A stretch of DNA of 64,000 nt from Paracoccaceae bacterium. GTDB taxonomy: Bacteria; Pseudomonadota; Alphaproteobacteria; Rhodobacterales; Rhodobacteraceae. Location of the stretch: the NCBI GenBank assembly GCA_018222585.1, contig JAAFAB010000003.1:185781-249780 (forward strand), given 5' to 3'. The stretch's first letter is position 1. The number at the start of each line of letters is the position of its first letter. Below the pieces are notes generated by a model. It was not told the origin of the DNA. It saw only the letters and a program-made list of their open reading frames with translations, and made no database searches. The translations under genes were made by a program, and so were the position numbers. This document shows, one piece after another, positions 1 through 9,987 of this stretch.

Positions 1-2
1 AG

Positions 3-1124
3 GGGGATTCGGCCGGTGGCTCGGCCCAGACGGGCCGCGACCGGCGGACCCAGGCCGTGCTGCCCCTGCGCGGCAAGATCCTGAACGTGGAACGGGCCCG
101 CTTCGACCGGATGCTCTCCAGCCAGGAGATCGGCAACCTGGTGATGGCGCTCGGCACCGGCATCGGCCGGGACGAGTTCAACATCGAGAAACTGCGCTAC
201 CACAAGATCGTCATCATGACCGATGCCGATGTCGACGGCGCGCATATCCGCACCCTGCTGCTGACCTTCTTCTATCGCCAGATGCCCGAGCTGATCGAGA
301 AGGGCTATCTCTATATCGCGCAGCCGCCGCTCTACAAGGCCAGCCGGGGCAAGTCCGAGGTCTACCTGAAGGACCAGGCGGCGATGGACGACTACCTGAT
401 CGAACAGGGCACCGACAGCACCCTGCTGCGCCTCGGCGACGGCAGCGAGCTGGCCGGCGAGGACCTGAAGCGCGTGGTGCAGGAAGCCCGGCAGCTGAAG
501 CGCGTGCTGGATGCCTTCCCCACCCATTACCCGCGTCACATCCTGGAGCAGGCCGCCATCGCCGGCGCCTTCGTGCCCGGCGCCGTGGACAGCGACCTGC
601 AGGGCGTGGCCGACCAGGTGGCCACCCGTCTGGACCTGATCGCGCTGGAATACGAACGGGGCTGGCAGGGCCGCATCACCCAGGATCACGGCATCCGCCT
701 GGCCCGCATCCTGCGCGGCGTGGAAGAGGTGCGCACCCTGGACGGCCCGATGCTGCGCTCGGGCGAGGCCCGCAAGACCGGCAGTTTCACCCGGTCGCTG
801 CAGGAGATCTACAACGTGGCCGCGACGCTGGTGCGCAAGGATCGCACCCAGGCGATCTACGGCCCCCTTGGCCTGCTGGCGGCGATCCTGTCGGAGGGCG
901 AGAAGGGCCTCTCCATCCAGCGGTACAAGGGCCTGGGAGAGATGAATCCCGAGCAGCTGTGGGAAACCACGCTTGACCCGGACGCCCGCACCCTGCTGCG
1001 GGTCACCGTCGATGACATGGCCGAGGCGGACGACCTCTTCACCAAGCTCATGGGCGACGTGGTCGAACCGCGCCGCGAGTTCATCCAGCAGAACGCGCTG
1101 AACGTCGAGAACCTGGACTTCTGA
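3..1124 (+). CDS. gyrB: DNA gyrase subunit B, 5'-truncated by the window edge
   Basis: Open frame from base 3 reads GDSAGGSAQTGRDRRTQAVLPLRGKILNVE, then the Toprim motif TDADVDGAHIRTLLLTFFYR and C-terminal RRFIQQNAL-type end. The ORF-track GTG at 57 is internal. Confidence 0.95.
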   Translation, partial: GDSAGGSAQTGRDRRTQAVLPLRGKILNVERARFDRMLSSQEIGNLVMALGTGIGRDEFNIEKLRYHKIVIMTDADVDGAHIRTLLLTFFYRQMPELIEKGYLYIAQPPLYKASRGKSEVYLKDQAAMDDYLIEQGTDSTLLRLGDGSELAGEDLKRVVQEARQLKRVLDAFPTHYPRHILEQAAIAGAFVPGAVDSDLQGVADQVATRLDLIALEYERGWQGRITQDHGIRLARILRGVEEVRTLDGPMLRSGEARKTGSFTRSLQEIYNVAATLVRKDRTQAIYGPLGLLAAILSEGEKGLSIQRYKGLGEMNPEQLWETTLDPDARTLLRVTVDDMAEADDLFTKLMGDVVEPRREFIQQNALNVENLDF

Positions 1125-1131
1125 ACCGGAA

Positions 1132-1160
1132 GGGGGCCGCGCAGATCCTGCGCGGCCCCC
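1132..1160 (+). terminator. Hairpin downstream of gyrB
   Basis: GGGGGCCGCGCAG-ATC-CTGCGCGGCCCCC, perfect 13-bp stem 8 nt after the gyrB stop; weak T tail. Confidence 0.6.
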
Positions 1161-1210
1161 CTGTATTCTGCCCCCGCCCCGTCGCCGGGGCAGGACCGGA
1201 CCGCCCCCTA

Positions 1211-2728
1211 TCAGAGCGCGAAGAGATCCCGTTCGACGCCCGCGGCCTCGAACAGGTAGTCCCGGCTCGCCGTCAGCTCGTCGCGGAGACGGGCGATGTC
1301 GTAGCCCACGACCTGCCCCTGCCATTTCTTCGGACGCCCGGCGACCAGCACCGTGTCGACGTTGCTGCGTTCCATCAGGGTCACCACCGCGCCGGCGGCG
1401 TTGTTCAGCGGCGCCACGTTCAGCGCCTCGGCGTCCAGCAGCACGATGTCGGCGGCCTTGCCCGGCGTCAGGCTGCCGGTCACCCCGTCCAGCCTGAGAC
1501 CCTTCGCGCCCTCGATGGTGGCATGGCGCAGCGCATCGGCGCATTGCATCAGGGCCGGATACTCCTCTGCCCCCGACAGCGCCGCCTCGTTGACGAACAT
1601 CCGCTGCAGGGTGATCAGCCCGCGCATCTGGGTGAAGGGATCGGCGGTCATGGTGCATTCCACGTCCGAGGACAGCGAGGTCGACATGCCGAGATCCAGC
1701 GCCTTCTGGATCGGCGGCGTGCCGTGGCGCATGTGCATCTCGATCGGCACTGCCAGAGAGACATGGGCCCCGGCATCCGCCGCCCGCTGCCAGGCCATGT
1801 CGGACATGCCGGTCATGTGGATAAAGATGTTGTCCGCGCCGAACTCTCCCGCCTCGGCGAGCTGATCGAAGGTGCCCGCCATGCCGAAGGTGCCGACGAC
1901 ATGCAGGGCGATCGGCAGGCCCAGCTCGCGCCCGAGGGCCCAGGAGGTCTCGTAGCCCGGCAGGTAGATCTCGCCGCCCATCACCATGGTCAGCAGCTGG
2001 TCGTCCGAGGCGAAATGCTGCTGCTTGATGCGCCGCGCATCCTGCGGGTACCGGGAGCGGTCGCCGTGTCCCTCGAAATAGCCAAAGACGGCGCGCCGAC
2101 CGGCATCGGCCAGGCCCTCGATGGCGGCATCGGAATGCTCGGGGCTGTGATGGATCTGGCTGACATCCATCACCGTCGTCACCCCCGCATCGAGCTGGGC
2201 GATCCCGGCGAAAAGCTCGTTGATGTAGACATCCTCGGGGCGGTAGACCAGCGAGAACTGCTGTAGGATCGTCTCGTAGTAGTTGGTGGCATTCACCGGG
2301 CGCCCGTCGTTGACCAGGATCCCGTGGGCCAACTGGCTGCGCAGGGCGGTCTCGAACTGGTGGTGATGGGTGTCGATAAAGCCCGGCATGACGATCTTGC
2401 CCGCGGCCTCGATCACCGCGGCGTCGGGCGCCTCGATGCGGGCCGCGACTTCGACGATGCGGCCGCCTTCGATCAGCACGTCGCCGGTGGCGAAATTGCC
2501 GACCGCGTCATCCATCGACAGCACCACGCCGCCCCGGATCAGGATCCGGCGCCCGGGCTCTCCCATGCCCTCGGGGATGGTGCTTTCGGCGATGTGCTGC
2601 GCCGTGGCCGAGCTGCCGAGGGTCGCCGTCGCCGCCAGCGCCGCGCCGCCGACCGTGCCGGCCCTCAGGAAGTCGCGCCGCGAGGGGCAGGGCAGTTTGG
2701 GACGTTGGGGATCACATAGTCTGCACAT
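1211..2728 (-). CDS. Amidohydrolase family protein with Tat-type signal
   Basis: N-terminus RRDFLRAGTVGGAALAATATLG resembles a Tat signal; GFIDTHHHQFE metal motif and C-terminal SLTPGKAADIVLLDAEA typical of cytosine-deaminase/chlorohydrolase-like amidohydrolases. Confidence 0.85.
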   Translation of the reverse strand: MCRLCDPQRPKLPCPSRRDFLRAGTVGGAALAATATLGSSATAQHIAESTIPEGMGEPGRRILIRGGVVLSMDDAVGNFATGDVLIEGGRIVEVAARIEAPDAAVIEAAGKIVMPGFIDTHHHQFETALRSQLAHGILVNDGRPVNATNYYETILQQFSLVYRPEDVYINELFAGIAQLDAGVTTVMDVSQIHHSPEHSDAAIEGLADAGRRAVFGYFEGHGDRSRYPQDARRIKQQHFASDDQLLTMVMGGEIYLPGYETSWALGRELGLPIALHVVGTFGMAGTFDQLAEAGEFGADNIFIHMTGMSDMAWQRAADAGAHVSLAVPIEMHMRHGTPPIQKALDLGMSTSLSSDVECTMTADPFTQMRGLITLQRMFVNEAALSGAEEYPALMQCADALRHATIEGAKGLRLDGVTGSLTPGKAADIVLLDAEALNVAPLNNAAGAVVTLMERSNVDTVLVAGRPKKWQGQVVGYDIARLRDELTASRDYLFEAAGVERDLFAL

Positions 2729-2788
2729 GTCTTCTCTCCTCCGGAAATTCCGTGTCAGAACGTGAGCGCCCCCGCGATCCCTGGCGGG

Positions 2789-3592
2789 TCAGGGGGCCAG
2801 GACCGATCCGAGGACCGGATAGCGTGTCAACTGATGGGCGATGTGCGACGCCGTGGCCTGAAGCTCAGGCAGGCGTTCCTCGACCAGCTGCTCGGGGGTC
2901 ACCAGGCCAGTGTAGCCAGAGCTGTTGAGCGCCGCGACGGTATCGCCCTCGGCGTTGCGGATCGGCACCGCGATGGCGGTGATCCCGTAGTCAAGCTGGT
3001 CGACGGTGGTCGCGTAACCGTTCTGGCGCACCTCCTCGATCTGCTCGCCCAGCCGGCAGGGATCGATGCAGGTCTTCGAGGTCAGCGGGGTGGGCTGCAG
3101 GTCGGCCAGCCAGGCCTGTCGCCGGTCTTCCGGCAGTCCGGCCACCAGAACCCGGCCCATCGAGGTCGCGAAGGCCGGGTAGCGCACCCCGACATTGGCC
3201 GAGGCCCGGCGCGCCCGCTGGACCGAGACATGGGCGACGTAGATCACGTCCTGCCCGTCCAGCGTGCCGATCGAGGAGGCGTCGCCGAACTTCTCGATCA
3301 GCGAGCGCAGTTCGGGCTGCAGCACCTCCTCGATCCGGGTCGCGCCGTAGAAGGCCGAGCCCAGCGTCAGGATCCGCGGCGTCAGGTGGAACCGTTTCCC
3401 GTTGCGTCCGATGAACCCGAGATGCTCCAGCGTGATCAGGCTGCGCCTGGCGGCGGCGGGGGACAGGTTCACTGTCTTGGCCACCTCGCTCAGGGTCATC
3501 TCGGGACGGGATCCGTCGAGGCTTTCCAGGATCGCGAGACCCTTGGCCAGGCTGTCGACGAATTCGGACGGTTTTTCAGCGGGATTGGACAA
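2789..3592 (-). CDS. IclR family transcriptional regulator (PcaR/PobR-like)
   Basis: N-terminal wHTH (LAKGLAILESL...MTLSEVAKTVNLSPAAARRSLITLEHLGF) and IclR effector domain (ATSMGRVLVAGL, GITAIAVPIRNAEGDTVAALN). Confidence 0.9.
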   Translation of the reverse strand: MSNPAEKPSEFVDSLAKGLAILESLDGSRPEMTLSEVAKTVNLSPAAARRSLITLEHLGFIGRNGKRFHLTPRILTLGSAFYGATRIEEVLQPELRSLIEKFGDASSIGTLDGQDVIYVAHVSVQRARRASANVGVRYPAFATSMGRVLVAGLPEDRRQAWLADLQPTPLTSKTCIDPCRLGEQIEEVRQNGYATTVDQLDYGITAIAVPIRNAEGDTVAALNSSGYTGLVTPEQLVEERLPELQATASHIAHQLTRYPVLGSVLAP

Positions 3593-3597
3593 TCGGA

Positions 3598-4461
3598 TCA
3601 GCCTTCCGGGGCAAGCACGAAGTTGAACTCGAAGACCGCGTCGGGCTTCACGTCAAGCGCGTAGTCGAACTGGTCGGCCTTCCGGACCGGCTGCACCTTG
3701 GCGATGAGGGACTTCCGCACCCCGAAGACGGCATCGTTGTCGATGTACTCGGTGTTTTCGAAGAAGACCTCGGTCGTGATGTCGGCCATGCCCGCAGCCC
3801 GCACGATATAGTGCAGATGCGCCGCGCGCCATGCGTGGCGGTTGCCGGCGCGCAGCAGCTCTCCGACCGGGCCGTCGTAGGGCACGGTGTAGGGCTTCGG
3901 CAGCACGGTGGTGTAGTAGTACCGGCCTTCCGAATCGGTGGTGAACTTGCCGCGCAGGTCCATCTTGTCCTGGCCGTGTTCCTGTTCCTGGATCGGGTAG
4001 GTGCCGGTGCCATCGGCCTGCCAGGTGTCGATGATCGCGCCCGGCAGCGGCTTGTGCAGGATGTCGGTGACCTGGCCGTGCACCAGCACGATGGCCCCGT
4101 CGCGGCCCTCGGACAGATCGGCGCCCAGTTTCTTTTCCGGCGCGTCATCCAGGTAGAACGGCCCCAGGTTCGACCCCTCGGTCGCCCCGCCCCGGGTGTT
4201 GATCATGTCGACCAGTGCCGAGAAGCCCAGGACATCGGAAAGCAGAATGAACTCATGCCGCTCGGGGGTAGAGATCTTGCCGCAGTCGTAGAGGAAGTTC
4301 AGCACCCGCATCCATTCGTCGTGGGTGATGCTGTTCTCGCGGGTGAAGTCGTGCAGGTGCTCGATGAGCCCGTGCAGCAGCTGCTCGAACCGGCTGCCCG
4401 GCTCCGTGGCGAAGCTCTCCTTCACCGCATCGGTGATCTTGTACTGGTTGATCTCGCGCAT
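3598..4461 (-). CDS. Intradiol ring-cleavage dioxygenase (catechol/hydroxyquinol 1,2-dioxygenase-like)
   Basis: Motifs GPFYLDDAP, DTWQADGTGTYP, LRGKFTTDSEGRYYYTTVLPKPYTVPYDGPVGELL, HAWRAAHLHYIV. Start set at MREINQYKITDA. Confidence 0.88.
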   Translation of the reverse strand: MREINQYKITDAVKESFATEPGSRFEQLLHGLIEHLHDFTRENSITHDEWMRVLNFLYDCGKISTPERHEFILLSDVLGFSALVDMINTRGGATEGSNLGPFYLDDAPEKKLGADLSEGRDGAIVLVHGQVTDILHKPLPGAIIDTWQADGTGTYPIQEQEHGQDKMDLRGKFTTDSEGRYYYTTVLPKPYTVPYDGPVGELLRAGNRHAWRAAHLHYIVRAAGMADITTEVFFENTEYIDNDAVFGVRKSLIAKVQPVRKADQFDYALDVKPDAVFEFNFVLAPEG

Positions 4462-4566
4462 CGTGTCCTCCCTCGGGTCCGTTGCCGGGCCTGTATGTCC
4501 CCCCGCAACAATCATGCTTGACGCGACCCTAATCCGGCCCCTACTCTTTCGGCAAGAGCAAAAAAC

Positions 4567-4579
4567 TTCGCTATGCGAA
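4567..4579. promoter_or_regulatory. Candidate IclR operator in the divergent promoter
   Basis: TTCGC-TAT-GCGAA perfect palindrome in the intergenic gap between the dioxygenase and citryl-CoA-lyase-like operons; resembles IclR-type TTCG..CGAA sites. Confidence 0.45.
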
Positions 4580-4592
4580 AAAAGGATACGGA

Positions 4593-5396
4593 ATGCGCAT
4601 CGGGAAACAGGATCAATCCTATACGGCTATCGCGACATCGGACGCAGAGAGCATCACGGTGCGCGGCCTCGATCTGTGCGACGAACTGATCGGGAAAATC
4701 GACTTCACCGACTACTTCTGGCTGCTGGTCCTCGGCGAACGCCCGAGCGCCCCGCAACGCCGCATGATGGATGCCTGTCTTGTCGCCATCGCCGAACACG
4801 GGCTGGTGCCCTCGGTGCAGGCGGCGCGGATGACGCTGGCCGCCGGCCCCGACGCCTGGCAGGGCGCCATGTCGGCCGGGCTGCTCGGCATGGGCAGTGT
4901 CGTGGCGGGTTCCTCCGAGGCGGCCGCCTTCTACCTGCAGGAGGTGCTGGACAAGGCCGAACGCGAGGGCACCGACCTTGAAACCGCCGCCATCGCCAGC
5001 CTGACGGAGCTGAAGGCGGCGAAGAAGAAGGTGCCGGGGCTGGGCCATCCGCAGCACAACTCCGGCGATCCGCGCGCCAATGTCCTGCTGGCCCTGGCCG
5101 ACGAGATCGGCATCAGCGGCAAATATGTCAACTGCCTGCGCATCCTGGGCAAGCACGCCCCCGAGATCACCGGCCGCCCGCTGCCGATCAATGTCTCGGG
5201 CGCGATCCCGGCGACGATCCTCGACGCCGGCTTCCCGCTGCAGGCGGTGAAGGCCGTGCCGCTGCTGGCCCGCGCCGCGGGCCTGTCGGCGCATCTCTAC
5301 GAGGAGAGCCTGCGCTCCATCGGTTTCATCATGTCGAACGTCGCGGACCAGGCCATCACCTACGATGGCGCGGTTTCGTCGAAGCACCAGGACTGA
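4593..5396 (+). CDS. Citryl-CoA lyase / citrate-synthase-superfamily lyase
   Basis: Short citrate-synthase-like protein with KVPGLGHPQHNSGDPRANVLLALADE and SAHLYEESLRSIGFIMSNVADQAITYDG. Confidence 0.8.
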   Translation: MRIGKQDQSYTAIATSDAESITVRGLDLCDELIGKIDFTDYFWLLVLGERPSAPQRRMMDACLVAIAEHGLVPSVQAARMTLAAGPDAWQGAMSAGLLGMGSVVAGSSEAAAFYLQEVLDKAEREGTDLETAAIASLTELKAAKKKVPGLGHPQHNSGDPRANVLLALADEIGISGKYVNCLRILGKHAPEITGRPLPINVSGAIPATILDAGFPLQAVKAVPLLARAAGLSAHLYEESLRSIGFIMSNVADQAITYDGAVSSKHQD

Positions 5397-5407
5397 GGAG
5401 GCGCCCC

Positions 5408-6553
5408 ATGGTCAAGATCCTGAAAGACGTGCGGGTCGTCGAACTCGGCACCTATATCACCGGCCCCGCCTGCGGGATGCATCTGGCCGATCTCGGCGCC
5501 GATGTGATCAAGGTCGAGCGCCCCGGCACCGGCGACCCGTTCCGGGCGTTCAAGGGCGGGCTCTATTCCCCCCACTACCAGACCTACAACCGCAACAAGC
5601 GCTCCATCGCGCTGGACACCAAGGACAAGGAGGACCTGGAGGTCTTCCATGCCCTGATCGAGACCGCCGACATCTTCATCCAGAACTTCCGGCCCGGCGT
5701 CGCCGAACGCCTCGGCGCGGGCGAGGAGGAGCTGCGGCGGATCAACCCCGGGCTGGTCTACTGCGCCATCTCGGGGCTTGGCGCCACGGGGCCGGCGAAG
5801 GATCGCCCGGTCTATGATTCCGTCGCCCAGGCGGCCAGCGGTTACCTGCGCCTGCTGACCCCGCCCGAGAACCCGCGCGTGATCGGCCCGGCCATCGCCG
5901 ATGCGGTCACCGGGCAATATGCCGCCATGGCCTGTATCGCCGCCCTCTTCGAGCGCGGCCGCAGCGGCACCGGGCGGCGCATCGACATCTCGATGCTGGA
6001 AGCCATGTGCCATTTCAACCTCGACAGCTTCACGCATTACTTCTCGGTCGGCGAGATCATGGGCCCGCTGTCGCGACCGACCGTCTCGCAGAGCTACACC
6101 TTCGAATGCGCCGACGGAAAGTGGATCGCCTTCCACCTTTCCAGCCCCGAGAAGTTCTGGACCGGCCTGCTGGAAGCCACGGGCCAGCAGCAGCTCAACG
6201 AGGATCCGCGCTTCAACCAGCGCCTGCAGCGGATCCAGCACCAGGACGCGCTGATCGCCCACTTCCGCGAGGTCTTCGCCACCCGGCCCCGGGATGAATG
6301 GTGCGACCGGCTGCGCGAGAACGAAGTGCCCTATTCGCCCGCCTACGACAGCTCGGAGGCGCTGGAGGATCCGCAGGCGCAGCACCTGGGCATCAAGGTC
6401 AGCGCCCCGAGCGCCGAGATCGGCACCTTCACCACCGTGCGCCCGCCCTACAACTTCGACGGCCAGGCCGAGACCGATGTCCTGGCGCCGCCGCAACTTG
6501 ACGAACACGGCGCGGAACTGCGCGCCGAGGTCGCCCGGCGCAAGGCCGGGTGA
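5408..6553 (+). CDS. CaiB/BaiF family III CoA-transferase
   Basis: DVRVVELGTYITGPACGMHLADLGADVIKVERPGTGDPFR and downstream family III signatures. Confidence 0.92.
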   Translation: MVKILKDVRVVELGTYITGPACGMHLADLGADVIKVERPGTGDPFRAFKGGLYSPHYQTYNRNKRSIALDTKDKEDLEVFHALIETADIFIQNFRPGVAERLGAGEEELRRINPGLVYCAISGLGATGPAKDRPVYDSVAQAASGYLRLLTPPENPRVIGPAIADAVTGQYAAMACIAALFERGRSGTGRRIDISMLEAMCHFNLDSFTHYFSVGEIMGPLSRPTVSQSYTFECADGKWIAFHLSSPEKFWTGLLEATGQQQLNEDPRFNQRLQRIQHQDALIAHFREVFATRPRDEWCDRLRENEVPYSPAYDSSEALEDPQAQHLGIKVSAPSAEIGTFTTVRPPYNFDGQAETDVLAPPQLDEHGAELRAEVARRKAG

Positions 6554-6578
6554 GCGCCCGACAGAGGGGGGAGCAGCC

Positions 6579-6977
6579 ATGACAGACTTCGTGAAATCCG
6601 TACCCGCAGGGGAGGTGAAGGAGGCCAGCAAGGCCATGCTGCAAAAGCAGCTCTTTGCCATCTTCACCATCCCGGTGAACGGGATGGGTCCCGTCTTCGA
6701 ACACCTCGAAGAGCACCTGGCATTCCAGGTGCAGCTGGAAAAGGACGGCATCCTCTATGCCGCCGGTCCGATGTGGACCGACGATGAGGAAAGCTGGGAA
6801 GGCGAGGGCCTTGTCGTCATCCGCGCGGAGACGCGGGCGGCGGCGATCCGGATCGCGGAAGGCGATCCGATGCACAAAGCGGGCGCGCGGGAATTCCGCG
6901 TGCGCCCGTGGATGATCAACGAGGGCAGCGTGACGCTCCGGCTCGACATGTCGAGCCAGAGCTTCGCGATCGTCTGA
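6579..6977 (+). CDS. YciI-like protein
   Basis: ATG at 6579 (MTDFVKSVPAGEVKEASK). YCII pattern HLEEHLAFQVQLEKDGILYAAGPM...AAAIRIAEGDPMHKAGAREFRVRPW. Confidence 0.75.
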   Translation: MTDFVKSVPAGEVKEASKAMLQKQLFAIFTIPVNGMGPVFEHLEEHLAFQVQLEKDGILYAAGPMWTDDEESWEGEGLVVIRAETRAAAIRIAEGDPMHKAGAREFRVRPWMINEGSVTLRLDMSSQSFAIV

Positions 6978-7000
6978 CCTTTTCTCAGGGAGGAGAAACT

Positions 7001-8080
7001 ATGAACTTCATGCTACGTACCGCGCTGGTCGGCGCGCTTGCCATGCCTGGCGCGGCGTTCGCCCAGGAGACGATCAACCTGACGGTGGCCTCCAGCCACC
7101 CGACCGTGATTCCCTGGGTGGGGATGATCAAGACGCATTTCATGGCCCGCACGGACGAGATCCTCGCCGAGACCGGCACCTACCAGATCGAGTGGAACGA
7201 AGCCTTCGGCGGCCAGCTCTACAAGGCCAATGCCACGCTGGATTCGGTCGAGCAGGGCATCACGGATATCGGCTGGGTCTTCTCGTTCCTGGAACCGGCC
7301 AAGCTGCCGATGAGCCAGGCGTCGTCCTATGCGCCCTTCACCACCGCCGATGCCTCGCTGCAACTTGAGGTGATGCAAGAACTGTTCGAGACCAACGAGG
7401 CGTTCCGCAACGAGTGGGAACAGTACAACCTCAAGGTTCTCGGCTTCACCGGCACCGACAGCTATGACGTCTACACCAAGGAGCCGATCTCGGGCTTTGC
7501 CGATCTCGACGGCATGAAGCTCTCGGCGCCGGGGGTGCTGGGCAACTGGCTGCGCGGCACCGGTGCCAATGCCGTGGACGGGGCGCTGACCACCTTCTAC
7601 ACCGACATCCAGACCGGCGTTTCGGATGGCGTCCTCTCGCTGGCGCTCGGCGTGCTGCCCGCGAAGATCTACGAGGTCGCGCCTCATATCACCAAGGTCG
7701 ACATGGGCGTCGCCTTCTCCGGTGCCGTGGCGATCAACCGCGACAGCTGGGACATGCTGCCCGAAGAGGTGCAGGAGGCGATGATCGAGGCCGGGGCCTA
7801 CTACACCGAGGCCCACGGGCGCGACCTGAACGAGCGTCACGCCGCCGCGCTTGACGCCATGGTCGCCGCCGGGGCCGAGCAGAGCACCCCCGTCGAGATC
7901 ACCCCGATGAGCCAGGAAGACCGCGAAGCCTGGGTGAATGCCATGCCCAACATCGCCGGCGAATGGGCCGACACGCTGGAAGAGCGCGGGATGCCGGCCC
8001 GGGACTTCATGAAGTCCTACATCGCCGGTGTGCGCGAACGCGGCGGCGAGCCGGTGCGCGCCTGGGACGACGAGCTGTGA
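7001..8080 (+). CDS. TRAP transporter substrate-binding protein, DctP family
   Basis: SD GGGAGGAGAAACT before ATG 7001; signal peptide MNFMLRTALVGALAMPGAAFAQ; DctP-type body; followed by DctQ and DctM. Confidence 0.9.
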   Translation: MNFMLRTALVGALAMPGAAFAQETINLTVASSHPTVIPWVGMIKTHFMARTDEILAETGTYQIEWNEAFGGQLYKANATLDSVEQGITDIGWVFSFLEPAKLPMSQASSYAPFTTADASLQLEVMQELFETNEAFRNEWEQYNLKVLGFTGTDSYDVYTKEPISGFADLDGMKLSAPGVLGNWLRGTGANAVDGALTTFYTDIQTGVSDGVLSLALGVLPAKIYEVAPHITKVDMGVAFSGAVAINRDSWDMLPEEVQEAMIEAGAYYTEAHGRDLNERHAAALDAMVAAGAEQSTPVEITPMSQEDREAWVNAMPNIAGEWADTLEERGMPARDFMKSYIAGVRERGGEPVRAWDDEL

Positions 8081-8095
8081 TCGCGGAATCCTGAC

Positions 8096-8662
8096 GTGAG
8101 CGAACAGGCAACACCCTCCAGCGGTGCCGGAGTCCGGCACCGCTCCCTCGCCGCCCGGATCTGGGGCGGCGTGGTCGACGCGCTGGCGGCCTTCGGCACC
8201 GCGCTCATTGCCGGGCTGATGCTGCTGATCTGCGCCGATATCGTCGCGCGCAACGGCATGGGCGCCTCGCTGCCGCTGGTTTCTGAGCTGGGGGCGCTGC
8301 TTCTGGTGATGATCGTCTGCCTGCAGTTCGGCGCCACCATCCGCGCCGACAGGCTGGCCCGCGCCGGGCTGTTCCTGGATCCGCTGCGCACGCGCCACCC
8401 TCGGGCCGGCGCCGCGCTGGAAACGGTCTTCGACCTGGTGGGCGCGGGGATGATCGGGCTGATGGCCTGGGCGACCTACGGCATCCTGGTAACCGACTGG
8501 CAGCGCCAGGAATTCATCGGCACCACCGGGCTTGGCACCCTGCCGACATGGCCCTTCCGGGCCTTCATCCTGCTGGGCCTGACGGTCGCGGCACTGGAAT
8601 TCGTGGCCCGTGCCCTGCGCTCGGCGCGCGCCGCTGCGGGACTTTCGGAGGTGACACGATGA
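8096..8662 (+). CDS. TRAP transporter small permease, DctQ family
   Basis: GTG start; four-TM small protein, ADIVARNGMGASLPLVSELGALLLVMIVCLQFG; overlaps DctM start (ATGA). Confidence 0.88.
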   Translation: MSEQATPSSGAGVRHRSLAARIWGGVVDALAAFGTALIAGLMLLICADIVARNGMGASLPLVSELGALLLVMIVCLQFGATIRADRLARAGLFLDPLRTRHPRAGAALETVFDLVGAGMIGLMAWATYGILVTDWQRQEFIGTTGLGTLPTWPFRAFILLGLTVAALEFVARALRSARAAAGLSEVTR

Positions 8663-9972
8663 GCCCCCTTGAAATCGGCTACTATGCCGTCGGCGGCCTT
8701 GTGGTCCTGATCTACCTCGGGATGCCCATCGGGATCGGGATGCTCGGCGTCTCCTTCCTGGGGGTCACGCTGATCCGCAACGATGCGGTGGCCCTGCGGA
8801 TGCTGGGCGCGGCGGGCAATGACAGCCTGCGGGAATATCTCTACGCCGTCGTGCCGCTGTTCGTCCTGATGGGGCTGCTGGTGACGGTGTCCAATGTCGG
8901 CAAGGACACGTTCGACGTGTTCCAGAGGATGCTGCGGCGGGTGATGGCCGGGCTGGGCATTGCCACGGTCTTCGCCAATGCCGTCTTCGCCTCGATCACC
9001 GGCATCTCGATCGCCTCGGCCACGGTGTTCAGCCGCGTCGCAGTGCCCGAGATGACCCGCCACGGCTATTCCAAGCGCTTCGCCACCGGCGTCGTCGCCG
9101 GCTCCTCGGTGCTGGGGATGATGATCCCGCCCTCGCTGCTGATGATCGTCTACGCCGTCCTGGCCGAGGAATCCGTCGGCCGGATGTTCCTGGCCGGGAT
9201 CGGCCCGGGCCTGCTGCTGGCGGTGATCTTCTCGCTCACCATCCTGCTGATGGCGGCGCGGCGCAACGACATGGTCTTTGCCCACCAGGACGACGACGCC
9301 AAGTTCGAGGACTTCTCGGCCTGGCAGCTGCTGCGCAAGGCGGTGCCGATCCTGGCGCTGATGCTGGTGGTGCTGGGCGGCCTCTACGGCGGCTTCCTGA
9401 ACCCGACCGAGGCCGGGGCTGCCGGCGCCGCCGGTGCGCTGGTCATCGCCCTTCTGCGCCGGGCACTGCCCGCGCGCACCCTGTGGCGTCTGATGGTCGA
9501 AACCGGCCAGATCACCGTCTCGGTGCTGTTCCTGATCCTGGCGGCGACCTTCTTCAGCCGGATGCTGGCCCTTTCCGGGGTGCCGCGGGAACTGGCCTCG
9601 ATGTTCCTGGACAGCTCCATCGGGCCCTATGGCTTCCTGCTGGTCTACCTGGTGCTGATCGTCATCCTCGGCTGCCTGATCGACTCGATCTCGATCATGC
9701 TGATCGTGCTGCCGATCGCCCTGCCGGTCGCCGAGGCCGCGGGCTTCGACCTGATCTGGTTCGGCGTGCTGACCGTGGTCGCGGTCGAGATGGGCCTGCT
9801 GACACCGCCCTTCGGCCTGTCGGTCTATACCATCAAGTCGGCCATCGACGATCCCGACCTCTCGGTCGGCGACATCTTCCGCGGCGCCTTCCCCTTCGTC
9901 CTGGCGATGATGGTGGCGCTGGTGATCCTGATCGCCTTCCCGTCGATCTCGACGTGGCTGGCCCGCCTCTGA
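8659..9972 (+). CDS. TRAP transporter large permease, DctM family
   Basis: ATG 8659; polytopic protein with GMMIPPSLLMIVYAVLAEESVGRMFLAGIGPGLLL and GLLTPPFGLSVYTIKS. Confidence 0.93.
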   Translation: MSPLEIGYYAVGGLVVLIYLGMPIGIGMLGVSFLGVTLIRNDAVALRMLGAAGNDSLREYLYAVVPLFVLMGLLVTVSNVGKDTFDVFQRMLRRVMAGLGIATVFANAVFASITGISIASATVFSRVAVPEMTRHGYSKRFATGVVAGSSVLGMMIPPSLLMIVYAVLAEESVGRMFLAGIGPGLLLAVIFSLTILLMAARRNDMVFAHQDDDAKFEDFSAWQLLRKAVPILALMLVVLGGLYGGFLNPTEAGAAGAAGALVIALLRRALPARTLWRLMVETGQITVSVLFLILAATFFSRMLALSGVPRELASMFLDSSIGPYGFLLVYLVLIVILGCLIDSISIMLIVLPIALPVAEAAGFDLIWFGVLTVVAVEMGLLTPPFGLSVYTIKSAIDDPDLSVGDIFRGAFPFVLAMMVALVILIAFPSISTWLARL

Positions 9973-9987
9973 GCTGAAAGAGAAGAT

